A stretch of 64,000 nucleotides of DNA from Austropuccinia psidii (Eukaryota > Basidiomycota > Pucciniomycetes > Pucciniales > Sphaerophragmiaceae): assembly GCA_023105745.1 (NCBI GenBank), contig JALGQZ010000001.1, positions 57,741,437-57,805,436 on the forward strand. The letters are read 5' to 3'. The notes beneath the pieces were generated by a model that saw only the letters and a program-made list of their open reading frames with translations, did no database searches and was not told the origin of the DNA. The position numbers and the translations under genes are program-made. Of this stretch, positions 43,661 to 53,422 are shown piece by piece. The first letter of the stretch is position 1, and the number at the start of each line of letters is the position of its first letter.

Positions 43661-45226
43661 GTCTTCAAGCTTTCTTAAAATCCCAAGGGCAATTGAGTTG
43701 AGTTTTGTACATTATCTTGTTAGTCCATCATGTTTTGTGGGTCCTGATTCCATAATTAGTCCATTGAGTCATCCTTCAGTCCATAAGGCCTGGCCAGTGA
43801 TTCTTGGATTCCAAATGAGTTTCAATCCAGAATTAAAGAAACTTCCAAGGTCTGGTGTTGTCCAAAGGTCAATCCATAAGGAACTCCTGTTTTTCTTCAT
43901 AAATAATCTTCTTCATTTTCAGTATTATGAATAATTGCCCTATGATAAGTTGTTTCCAAATTCTCTTGCTATTTCTTCAAAATAATTTACGTACTTTTGT
44001 TCTTTTGTATTTCTGAATTATACCTGTTATAAAGAAATAAAAAAAATAGAAAATTGTAATAATAAGATGATTTAAAATTGATTTTAATATTAATTTATTG
44101 ATATATTTTTTTTTAATAATATTTGTTTTGGTTAAGGGCCCCCCTCTCCATTTAAAAATGTTGAGTTGGTTTTCAAATTTTGAAGAGGATTTGTTCTCAT
44201 TCCCCCAAAACTTCCACTATAAGGGATAGTGTAAGAAATAAGTTTACCCACCCCTTATTTTTTATAGTGATTTTGATGAGGATAAATAATGATACAGTAA
44301 ATATACATAATTTTATTTTGATGATGATTCAATACATATATATATATATATTTTATTCTTTTTACTGTAAGTATAAAATAACCATTAACTGAGATATCTG
44401 AGTAAAAAGTACAATTCAAATGAAATAAACCTGAATCACAATTAAGATCATGGAACTGTTTGGTTGAAGGTGGTAATTTGTGCCAATCAGTAAAAATTGG
44501 TGCTCTTGAGAGTATTTATGATTAATATTACACAATTGAGTGATCATAATTTGAGTCCTTTAATCATATAATGACCCTTATGATGCCACAACTCTTCCTT
44601 TTGGAATCATCATTGTGACTCAGACTTTATTTCAAGTCCATCCCCTTTATGGTTCAGATTTTCTGTTACCCATAAATGCATTTGAGTTGTTAAAAAAATA
44701 TAAACAGTGAAATTGAAAATTTTTACAATTGAAAAAAACTCTTCTTTGCTTTTTGGGGGGCTTTCAAAATTCCATTTGGAATAAACAGCACATTGAGGTG
44801 TTATTAATATGTAAATTCCCCAAATCATGTCATCAATTTATGAGTTTTTAATATAAATAACTCCTTCAGAGTTCAATTAATGCCTTCATGGCACAAATAC
44901 TTCTTCTTTTCAAACAAGTTCCAATCACTCTCTTGTAATTGAAGAAATATTTCAAATAATTGATCTTTTTTTTTTTTAAATTATTATTATTTTTGAGTGG
45001 AAACATTGAGCCAATTTAATGGCTCTTATTGTAATAGTAGGAAAATTATAATAGAATAAAATAGAATATTCTTGAGATCATGAATGGGATATGCCCCTAA
45101 TTCTTAGTGAAAAAGAAAAAATAAATTCAAAAAAGAAATAAAAGGATATGTTCAAAAGGTTCAAGTCAGTACATCTTTCTAATACTTGTTTATAATGAAA
45201 TAAAATTTGAAAAAATAGGAAATAAA
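43661..45226. other. Non-coding stretch between hairpin clusters
   Basis: No gene on either strand. Contains a short (AT)n tract near 44340 and otherwise ordinary AT-rich sequence. Confidence 0.5.
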
Positions 45227-46538
45227 ACCTTGGGTAGTTTATAGTCTTGCCTAGGACTTATCCTCCTTTTGTAGTCCTTTTGCAATCTTTTTGAATACTT
45301 TAAATAGGCAGTTTATAGTCTTGCCAGGGACTATTTTGTCTTTGCTTTGGTCCTTGTTGATAATTTTTAGTGATTTATTTTTGATATTTGAAGGGGTAGT
45401 TTATGGTCTTGCCAAGGACCATATCTTGTGTCCAGGCACCTGATTGTTGCACTTGGGGTTTCCTGGCATGTAATTCATCTTCAAAGCCAAGTTGTATAGT
45501 TATCTTAAACAGTATATAGTCTTATTGAGGACTCATCTGTGGAAGCCAAATCAAGTATTTTAGTATAGTTATTATTCAAAATAAGAAAGCATAAAAGATA
45601 AAATAGCAGTTTAAAGCCATGCTGAGGGATTTATCTTTTATTTGTAGCCCTTTACTGAGGGCTTGCATTGTCCTTTATGGCCCTGTAGCACATAAAAGGT
45701 AAAATATGTCAGTTCAATTTAATATCAAAGATAAAAAGATCATGAGAAATAAAGTAAAAGAAGCAGTTTATAGCCATACTAAGGGCTTTTTTTTTTAACT
45801 TATAGCCCTGTAGAATTTAAAAATAGAAAATCAATTAGCAAATTAAAAAATCAGAATTATAATTCATAAAAGAACTAAGCAGTTTTAAGCCATGCTAAGG
45901 GCTTTTTTTTGTGTAATTTTTTATAATTTTTTAAGCCCTCCCAAGGTATTTTACCTAACTGAAAATATAAAATATCAGTAAACTCAATAATGAATAATTT
46001 AATAAATAGACATAAAAAAATATAATTGAGCAGTTTAATGCCTTGCTCAGGGCATTTATTGTTTTTTATAGCCCTGTTCATTCATATAAAAACATGATTA
46101 GCCAACTAATTGAATCATGATAAAAAATGAAATTGAGCAGTTTATAGCCTTGCTTAGGGCTTTTTTTTTTGTTTAATTAAATTATTTTAAAGCCCTGTAA
46201 AAAAATAGAAAATCATTTTAAGTAAAATAAATAGCCAGAAGATGAAAAATGAAAGCAGAAACCAGCAGTTTAATGTCTTGCTGAGGACATTTCTGTTATT
46301 TGTAGCCCTGTAGCATATCAAAATAAGATATATCAGTTTCATATAATATTAAGGGGAAAATCAAAAAATCCAGCAGTTTAATGTCTTGCTGAGGACATTC
46401 CCATTTTCAACCCTCCGCCTGTTATATATATTGTTTTATTATTATTTTTTAAGGCCTTTGTAAAAAAAATCATTAGTAAATTTAATTAAAATATTGAATA
46501 AGATTAAAAATAAATAAGCAGTTTATTTATATTCTTAT

Positions 46539-46571
<33 letters not shown>

Positions 46572-46835
46572 TATATTCTGTTTAAATTTGTTTTCCAGAT
46601 TTATTTTACTAAATTAAAAAAAGTATACTTAAATATCAGTAAAATTAATAATTAATAATTCAGAAACAGACATAAAGATAAAATTGAGAAGTTTAGTGCC
46701 TTGCTCAGGGCACTTTATTGTTTGTAGCCCTGCAGCACATCAAAATAACATATGTCAGCATCATGTAAAAAAAGAATATAAATTGATAATAACAATAAAA
46801 TAACAAGCAGTTTATAGCCATACTGAGGGCTTTTT
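45227..46835 (-). repeat. Array of about thirteen hairpin repeats with covarying stems
   Basis: Each copy has AGCAGTTTA (or GTAGTTTA), then a stem, an 8-base loop of form WTRCYNAG, and the complementary stem. Examples: ATAGTC/GACTAT (45315-45334), ATGGTC/GACCAT (45403-45422), AAGCC/GGCTT (45887-45904), AATGCC/GGCATT (46037-46056), AATGTC/GACATT (46272-46291 and 46380-46399), AGTGCC/GGCACT (46695-46714). Shorter stems, AGTC/GACT or AGCC/GGCT, occur at 45243, 45518, 45772, 46146 and 46816. The loop length is eight in all of them. A copy at 45613 is imperfect. Copies lie roughly 70-150 bp apart; several are followed by TAGCCCTGTAGCA. Confidence 0.85.
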
Positions 46836-47959
46836 TTTTGTTTTATTTTTATTTTTATATATATTCTTTTTTTTTTTTTTTTTTTATTTTGAATATATTC
46901 ATACATTAATCCATCATTAATTTATTATTAATTATATATATATATTATATTTTGTTTTATCCAGGACCCATTCATTTAGTCCTAGCTAGCTATCAGGTCG
47001 TACAGCCCGGTACCGGCTGCAGGAGGTTGGCGTCCTATATCCTCGCCACGACTCCTGCTCTTTGACTCATTTATCCTACCTTCTTTATATTTTTTTTTAT
47101 ATTACTTTTTCTCTTTTTTTTTTTTTTTATTATTTTATTATGCGCCTTTACGATTCAAATTCCTCAATCCATCTTACTTCAAGAGCAGGTCCCTGGAGAA
47201 GACTGCTGGCCTTACGAACACCTCAAACGACTCGTTGATACTGTATTCTCTTGACGTATCCCAGGAAGTGTTTAGCGAGCCAAGTCAGATAGCGCCCAAC
47301 AGTGTACGTTTGTTTCCCTAGCTAATTCCGCCCTCGCAGTGTGGCTTACCGACTTCTGTGATGTTATAATTTCTAGGTAACGTTAAGCCAACCAAGCTAA
47401 ATCCGCTCTAATCGGAGTAGTTCACCAGTTCGTCGTGGAGTTAGTGGATTCCTCCTTCCTATAGCTGCACTCGCTTCCCAGGCCCACTGCTTTCGTGATT
47501 CTTCAACAGCTTTAGGACTTTTATCGGCAGCTTCCATGCCTCAACGCCCTCCTCGGACCCAAAATTGTATTTGTCCATTATTAATTGGCTAATTTGTTTT
47601 CTTGGTATATTATGGCAGTTGGTAAGTAATTCAGTTGATAATTACTCAGTTCTTAAATTCGTATTCTATCTGACCGGTACCATTGGCGATTCTGCAAGGT
47701 AATGGCACTGCCTCGGATTGACTCCACTAAGCGAAACGTTTCATGGATTCCACGCTTGCTAAAGTCGGTTGCCATTGAATTACCTGCAACGTTATCTGCT
47801 TTTCGTTTCAATCTATTTCTTGCTCTTCTTCCCCTTTTTATTATTTTATTCATTACTTTATTTATTTTATTTTATTTTATTTTTTTTTATTCGCTAATGT
47901 AGGAGTTTGAGAGCTTTCGACAAGGTGAACCCTTCCATACCACGCTGGTTCCGAAATAC

Positions 47960-47967
47960 TATAAATA
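47960..47967 (+). promoter_or_regulatory. TATA box of the antisense ORF
   Basis: TATAAATA in the context ACTATAAATAGGACG, 185 bp before the ATG of the plus-strand ORF. Between them lie GTGAGT (48062) and TTTTATAG (48119-48126), which could bound a 5' UTR intron. Confidence 0.55.
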
Positions 47968-48151
47968 GGACGTCGATCTCTCTGTTCTCCCCATTCCTGC
48001 TAATCTTCCACTGGACTTTTATAGGGCCTGTTACGTTGACTCGATTTTACACTCGCCTTATGTGAGTGGCCTGTGTTGAGTAATTCTTATTGAGATTGAC
48101 GACTTCTTTCCCCTTTCTTTTATAGTTTCCTCTTTTATTTTAATTTGTAAC

Positions 48152-48562
48152 ATGAGCTCCGATATCCCCATATACTCCTCCACCTTCTTAAAGGCAATCG
48201 AGCCCTTTACGATTGAAGAGTTCGAGGAATTGGTTTTTGGTACTCCAGCCACGCCTGTCAAGCAATCCATGTGGGAATGGATCACCTCGATGACTCCCCC
48301 TTCAACACCAGCCCTTGCCAATTACTCCGTTAGTTCTACCCGAGCCTCGTCACCTGAGGAGGAGCCTCCGTCTGCGGCGTTGGCTTTTTATACCTTCATA
48401 AACGGCGATTACCTCCCCAAACTTTTTGTCGACGATCCCGAGGTTTTCTTTTCAAGTGGGCCGGCTTCCAACCCTCAAGGTCCTAAGAACCCAGCTCCCT
48501 ATAAGTATAAATTGCGACCGCGTGGTCCAGATGGTCGTGCAATAACCTCCCATTTTAAATAA
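48152..48562 (+). CDS. Plus-strand ORF inside the Ty3 element, 136 aa, unknown
   Basis: ATG at 48152, stop TAA at 48560-48562. Composition and codon use are unlike the retroelement genes: more C/G-ending codons, rich in Pro, Ser and Thr in the middle (TPPSTPALANY, SPEEEPPSAALAF), acidic first half, and a basic C-terminus (YKYKLRPRGPDG). It runs antisense to the retroelement, has its own TATA box and a possible 3' UTR intron (GTAAGC at 48566 to TTTTTAG near 48623). No family recognised. Confidence 0.55.
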   Translation: MSSDIPIYSSTFLKAIEPFTIEEFEELVFGTPATPVKQSMWEWITSMTPPSTPALANYSVSSTRASSPEEEPPSAALAFYTFINGDYLPKLFVDDPEVFFSSGPASNPQGPKNPAPYKYKLRPRGPDGRAITSHFK

Positions 48563-48764
48563 TAAGTAAGCCAACAATTTTTTTTTTTTTTTTAACTAAT
48601 AATTTGGCGCTAAAATCTTTTTAGTGAAGCGAGGTGTGTCGACCAGTACGCACAAGGTGGATTCTCGCGAACGCCACCTTTAGTTTTAATTGCCTCTTCA
48701 TCCATTACCCTTGTAGTTACTAGGCAGCTTGGTCGTTTTAGGTTGCTGGGTTGTAATCCCCCCG

Positions 48765-48795
<31 letters not shown>

Positions 48796-48829
48796 AAAAA
48801 TAAAATAAAATAAAAAATTTATTGATTGG

Positions 48830-48930
48830 GGCTTGAAGACCCAAGAAAGAACTTCATCGAGTTGATGGTTGAGCAAAAAAGTTGATTAACTAGAAAAAAG
48901 TGAATTAGATAAGCAATTAATTGACTTTTT

Positions 48931-48971
<41 letters not shown>

Positions 48972-49827
48972 AAATAAAAATAAAATAAAATAAATTAACA
49001 ATAAAAGATATATCATTCAAATAAAATAAAATAATCATAAAAGTAATGAAACACTAAAATACTAAAATAAAAAATACTAGAATAATAAAATAATAAAATA
49101 ATTCAATAATAAAAGAATAAAATAATAAAATAATAAAATGATAAAAAAGGATAAGATGATAAAATAATAAAGCAATTGGTGAACTAATGTAAAAGCTGAA
49201 GTTATATTCTGTAATTGATTCTTTGTGATATTTCTATCAGTGATTTTATTTTTTTGAGAATATCCGGATGATCATCTGTTTAGTTATTTCTTTATGGTTT
49301 GCAAAAAACTAAAGATAATGTAAGTTTTTTATTTTGATATTTATGATTTTTTTTTTTAGCTATAATTCACTGAGTGTGAATTAAGTGGATACTAATGTTG
49401 TCTTCCTTCTTTTTAGAGCTATTGATTTCTTTATTTTTGGTTAATAAAACAAAAAAAAGTAAGATAATATAAGTAGTTAAATAAGAAAGAAAACAAATAA
49501 ATAAATATATTTTTTTTTCATTATCATGTAGGCTTTTCTTTAGTTATCATCTACTGATATGAACTGAATTGAAGATGATTGTTTTTCTTTTCCCTTTTAT
49601 TTTTTTATGAGAACAAATAAATATATTTTTTTTTGAATTTTTTAATATTTTATTTTGTGTTTCTTTCCTTTTTTAGTATAAAAGAAGAATTGAATTGTAA
49701 AGAGGAAGGATGAAAGTGGTAAAAAAAGTGAAAAAATGAAGAAATAAATAATAATAATAATATCAATGGAAATAGGATTAATGATAAAGAAAAGAATTGG
49801 GGACTTAGCAGGTGAGATTTCTTTAAA
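48830..49827. other. Simple-sequence AT region inside the Ty3 element
   Basis: Begins after a T27 tract, contains a T32 tract ending near 48964 and an (AATAA)n-like run at 48980-49170. No gene. Confidence 0.6.
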
Positions 49828-50514
49828 TTAATTCCTTTGACCAGGTATTTTATTCACTAATTCATTCTGCATAAATCTTCCTCCCCTCCATTGTTCTCTT
49901 TTAAGAGCTTTGAAAAGGTATTCTTGACAGAAGTATTCCCATTCTTCTGTGTTGATTTTAGTTACACCACCTTTGAGGATGAATATTGCTGGTATCAGTG
50001 TTTCCTCCCAGTGGCAATCCCATGTGGTATTATTTATAGTATATCCTCCTGAGGTCTTGCTTATTTTTCCATTTTTGATTTCAAAATCCTGGAGGTTGAA
50101 CCAGTTTTGGCATTCCCAGGTCCTCCAAAATAATGATTTCCTGAGGTTTTCATCCATGTTGAATATTTTATTCCAGTAATTGTTTCCAAGGTTGCCATCA
50201 ACTCCATCCCAGGTCAGTAAATCCAAGAATTCATACTTTGTGAGATTGAATCCAGGTAATTCTTTCCATGGATGACAAATGACAGTTTCTGATAGTGATT
50301 TTCCTTGTTCAAAGATGTCCTCAAACTCAATATATGGAAGTATTATGGTGGAAATATCAGGACAAGGTTCTGGTTTTATTTTCAAGAACAAGTCAGGATT
50401 TTCATCTATTTCTTGTGGATTGATGTAATTGGCCCAAGCTTTTTTTTCTTCTATCCAGTTGATATCTGTGTCCATTGACCAGGTATTTTCTTCAGTTGAT
50501 GGCCATGATTGCAT
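49828..50514 (-). CDS. ORF X', paralogue of the C-terminal part of ORF X
   Basis: 228 codons from ATG at 50514. It shares with ORF X the blocks LPYIEFEDIF / LPYITFEDIY, LPGFNLTKYEFLDLLTWDG / LPGANLNKIQFLELLTEEG, and GNLGNNYWNKIFNMDE / GNLENQLWDEIFEMAT. It is a distinct, diverged copy, not a recent duplication. Acidic, Trp-rich (WRTWECQNWF). Function unknown; it lies in the element's sense direction between protease and pol. Confidence 0.7.
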   Translation of the reverse strand: MQSWPSTEENTWSMDTDINWIEEKKAWANYINPQEIDENPDLFLKIKPEPCPDISTIILPYIEFEDIFEQGKSLSETVICHPWKELPGFNLTKYEFLDLLTWDGVDGNLGNNYWNKIFNMDENLRKSLFWRTWECQNWFNLQDFEIKNGKISKTSGGYTINNTTWDCHWEETLIPAIFILKGGVTKINTEEWEYFCQEYLFKALKREQWRGGRFMQNELVNKIPGQRN

Positions 50515-50647
50515 TTTGTAGGATTTGGTGGGTTTGAAAGTATCAAAAGGTAATAATATTTGAGAATTTGATCAGATTTATTTATCAAAATAGCTTGAGG
50601 GTAAATTTAATGGGATTTGGATGGTAATTTTGGGTAAGAATTTGGGT

Positions 50648-51335
50648 ATTCCTCTTTGATAAGGCAGGAGGTCACGGCCTAGTGATTTTATGGCTTTTGG
50701 TGAGTAAATTTGGTGAATTTGGTTGATAAAAATGATTTTCCTCTTTGATAAGGCAGGAGGTCACTGCCTTATGATCTTATGGTTAGTTATTGTGTTTTTA
50801 TTATTTGTGAGTGGAATTATTGATTTGATTTGATGAGAGTTGATATTCCTCTTTGATAAGGCAGGAGGTCACTGCCTAATGATTTAATTGAGTTTAAATC
50901 TGACTATTTTGTTTGATTTTTTTGATTTTTAAATCTGTTGTGTGTCTTCAAGATGGGCCTTGATGGTTTGAAATTTAATTGTTCCATTAATTCTTGAGTA
51001 ATTTGATCATTGGTTTTGTCAGAACCTCCAAAATTTTCAGCAATTCCTTGATTTCTTCAATTTCTTGTTTTCTTGTTATTGATGAAGTATCCTTAAAGTG
51101 CCAAAGGTTCTCTTTATTGAAATCTTCATATTCTGGTGACCAATGAAGTTCTTCATTGATAATTTGGTCTTCTTTTATTAATTCTTCCCCATAGGATCCA
51201 AAAATGGGTGAATTGGCCATGGTGGAGGTAATTGATATATTTTTGTAAGGTTTTTTTTTTTTTTTTTTAATTTTTAAGGAATAATTTGTTGATGAATTTC
51301 TTCTTTGTTAAGGCAGGAAGTCACTGCCCTTTAGA
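50648..51335 (-). repeat. Four hairpin repeats, TAAGGCAG-(N7)-CTGCCTTA type
   Basis: Copies at about 50648-50692, 50738-50780, 50845-50885 and 51300-51335 share CCTCTTTGATAAGGCAGGAG and GTCACTGCCT. The best copy pairs TAAGGCAG with CTGCCTTA around GAGGTCA. The other copies keep AGGC/GCCT. They occur in the spaces around the small ORF. The small ORF at 50987-51220 lies between the third and fourth copies. Confidence 0.75.
50987..51220 (-). CDS. Small ORF between the two paralogous ORFs
   Basis: 77 codons starting with ATG (MANSPIFGSYGEELI), rich in Glu, Ile and Lys, with a helical C-terminus (KQEIEEIKELLKILEVL). It may be the decayed N-terminal part of another copy of ORF X or a small separate protein. 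No family recognised. Confidence 0.4.
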   Translation of the reverse strand: MANSPIFGSYGEELIKEDQIINEELHWSPEYEDFNKENLWHFKDTSSITRKQEIEEIKELLKILEVLTKPMIKLLKN

Positions 51336-51429
51336 GAAAAAAAAATGAAATAAACAAAAAACTAATGATACATTTTATGGGTGATACTGATACATTTTAG
51401 AGAAAGGAATCTTGATTTTGTTGGTTTAT

Positions 51430-52641
51430 TTAAATTTGAGCTCCCCCAAGGGGGAAAGGTAAGTGTCTGTTGAGTAATCTGGCCAGAATAAGATCTTTGA
51501 GGGCTTCCAAAAAGGCATTTCTTTCCCCAATTTCTTGTTCTGATGGAAATTCTGACCACCATAAGTTTTCATCAATGAATATATATCCATCTCCAACCCA
51601 TTTCAGTCTTCCAGTTTGGTATGTTGATCCATTCAAACCAAGGTACCACTGGGCCCAAATTTGATTGAAGTAAAGTCCTCCTCTTGGTAGTGTGGCCATT
51701 TCAAATATTTCATCCCATAATTGATTTTCAAGGTTACCTTTAATTCCCTCTTCAGTTAACAGTTCTAGGAATTGGATTTTGTTCAAGTTTGCTCCTGGAA
51801 GGTGACATAAGTATTTATTTTCACATAAACTTTCTTGAGCTTCATCCCCATAAATATCTTCAAAGGTAATGTATGGCAGGTAAATGTAGTTGTATTCATT
51901 TTCTAAGATGGATTCTGTTTCATCATCTTCATTGGGAGGTTGCTGGATGAATTCAGGGTTTTCCAGCTGCCATTCATAAGGTTCTTCTTGGTTGTTCAAT
52001 GGTCTGTCCAAGAAGTTAATATGGTATGTTTCTTTTAAATTTTTGTCTCTTTCTTCCATAATTTTGAGGTCTTTTTCAATGTCATTTATAATTTCTTCAT
52101 CTGAAAGCTCATGTTGTTCACTAAGTCTGACTTTCTTCTTTTTGGGTTTAGGTTTGAAAGGGTTTCCATGTATTTTCTCATTTCCATCCACTAGAATCTG
52201 GGAGGTTTCTTCTTTATTGTTAATTGGCTTGTAACTTATATTGGGTAATTCATCTTCAGAGGTTGAGTCTTCAAGTTGTCTTTTGAGGTTGTTTGGCCAT
52301 TGGTTATTTGGTAAATCTTGACCAAACTTACCACTTTTTGGAGATATGGATAAATCTTGGGTCTTCTGGGTCAAATTTATCATGGTATTGTCACCTTTTT
52401 CATTTTGAAACTTCTTTCCTGGTGTATTTCTGACCAATTTTGCCATATTACATAGATCCATTCCTCTAGGTGGTCCAGTTTGCCATCCAAGTGCTTGAGG
52501 TTTGCATATTGGCATGCATAATCTTCTTCCATCAGGTTCTTGATAGCTTAGTATTCCTTGTTTATGGGAGAATTCTAGTCTGATATTGTTGTCTGCCAAG
52601 AAAGGTCTTCCAAGTACTGTATGGACAGATCCTTTTTGCAA
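51430..52641 (-). CDS. Protease end plus domain of unknown function (ORF X)
   Basis: Begins in the +1 frame relative to the protease with GSVHTVLGRPFLADNNIRLEF, which completes the retropepsin fold. Then follow a Cys-containing segment (RLCMPICKPQALGW) and a Lys/Glu-rich linker. The last 160 residues contain LPYITFEDI, CHLPGANLNKIQFLELLTEEG, GNLENQLWDEIFEM and WAQWYLGL. The last part is paralogous to the ORF at 49828-50514. I do not recognise this domain; it is not a standard Ty3 module. Confidence 0.7.
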   Translation of the reverse strand: MQKGSVHTVLGRPFLADNNIRLEFSHKQGILSYQEPDGRRLCMPICKPQALGWQTGPPRGMDLCNMAKLVRNTPGKKFQNEKGDNTMINLTQKTQDLSISPKSGKFGQDLPNNQWPNNLKRQLEDSTSEDELPNISYKPINNKEETSQILVDGNEKIHGNPFKPKPKKKKVRLSEQHELSDEEIINDIEKDLKIMEERDKNLKETYHINFLDRPLNNQEEPYEWQLENPEFIQQPPNEDDETESILENEYNYIYLPYITFEDIYGDEAQESLCENKYLCHLPGANLNKIQFLELLTEEGIKGNLENQLWDEIFEMATLPRGGLYFNQIWAQWYLGLNGSTYQTGRLKWVGDGYIFIDENLWWSEFPSEQEIGERNAFLEALKDLILARLLNRHLPFPLGGAQI

Positions 52642-53422
52642 TGAAGAAGTGAATTAGAGTTTCTTCACCTGAAGCCAAAATGATTGGAGTAAATTCTGAA
52701 AGTGCCACCAATGAAGTAGTATGGCCTCCAATTCCCCTAAGGTTCATGTTAAGATTTCTTGTTGTGAGTGAAGCTTTGATTGCTATTTCTTCTGGTATGA
52801 TGTTGAGTTCTGCCCCAGTGTCCACTAATGCTCTGATAGGATATTCTTCCTTTCCAATAAAGATTTCCATAAATCCCAAAGGACAAGCATAATGAATCTT
52901 GGGCTTGGGTATTTCTTTGAATCCAAATGAGAATAATCTTTCTTGAAGATCCATTGAGTTGAGTGATTTAATTTTTTCTTTGTCTTTTTCTGATAATTCC
53001 TGTAATTTATGGACAAAATTTGGTGACATCCTCAAAATTTCTTCAATGGTGAGGTTGATCTTTTGTTGCATAATTTTTTTAATAATTTTGTCAATTTCCA
53101 ATTTAGTTTCAACTTGTTTCTTTTGAGGTTTTCTGAGCTTCTTTTCTTCTTTGGAAATTTCTTCATCTTCATTTTTATTGGCAATATTTTCAATTTCCTC
53201 CTCAGGTTGGTCTGGTTTTGGGATATTTGAATTTTGGAATTTGGTGGGAATTATTACTCTTTCTTCCTCTTTTTCTTCTTCAATGTAAGTTCCTGGAATA
53301 GATGTTTTCTTCTTTGGCTCTTGATTTTGGGATTGTCTTTCCATTCTTTGTTTTGTCTGTCTTAATCCAATGTGTGATTCAAAAGGGTCATTGGCTGAGG
53401 AAATGGTAGGTGGTTTCCAATT
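52562..53422 (-). CDS. Ty3 protease ORF (N-terminal charged linker plus retropepsin)
   Basis: Open in phase with gag beyond the second TAA; the first ATG is at 53344. A Glu/Lys-rich linker leads to YPIRALVDTGAELNIIP, the D-T-G-A active site, and LRGIGGHTTSL (flap region). The frame then runs off the family pattern at GCAAAAAGG (52631-52640): the expected T-V-L-G-R-P-F-L end lies in the +1 frame of the next ORF. It would mature the element's polyproteins. Confidence 0.82.
   Translation of the reverse strand, partial: NWKPPTISSANDPFESHIGLRQTKQRMERQSQNQEPKKKTSIPGTYIEEEKEEERVIIPTKFQNSNIPKPDQPEEEIENIANKNEDEEISKEEKKLRKPQKKQVETKLEIDKIIKKIMQQKINLTIEEILRMSPNFVHKLQELSEKDKEKIKSLNSMDLQERLFSFGFKEIPKPKIHYACPLGFMEIFIGKEEYPIRALVDTGAELNIIPEEIAIKASLTTRNLNMNLRGIGGHTTSLVALSEFTPIILASGEETLIHFFIAKRICPYSTWKTFLGRQQYQTRILP

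Larger units (their letters stand above)
46960..48820 (+). other. GC-richer island of unknown origin inside the Ty3 element
   Basis: From about 46960 the composition changes sharply from AT-rich repeats to balanced, non-repetitive sequence, and changes back at a T27 tract (48765-48791). It carries a plus-strand TATA box and ORF (below), i.e. antisense to the retroelement. Open frames exist on both strands at 47650-47900, and 47150-47230 has a short protein-like plus-strand frame (GEDCWPYEHLKRLVDTVF), but I cannot build a complete multi-exon gene. It could be a captured host fragment or an accessory antisense gene of the element. Confidence 0.6.

Noticed and set aside
45227..46835. CRISPR-like array
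   Set aside because: Repeats are imperfect, spacing is irregular (about 70-150 bp), the genome is eukaryotic and the units are hairpins with variable stems, so this is not a CRISPR.
46985..47070. Possible tRNA or small structured RNA at the start of the GC-richer island
   Set aside because: I tried to fit a tRNA cloverleaf (A and B box, acceptor stem) and could not; no other known RNA is recognised.
47653..47853. Basic 66-codon minus-strand frame and overlapping hydrophobic plus-strand frame in the GC-richer island
   Set aside because: Both are open over the same bases and neither shows a family pattern, a convincing start context or a splice partner; not annotated as genes.
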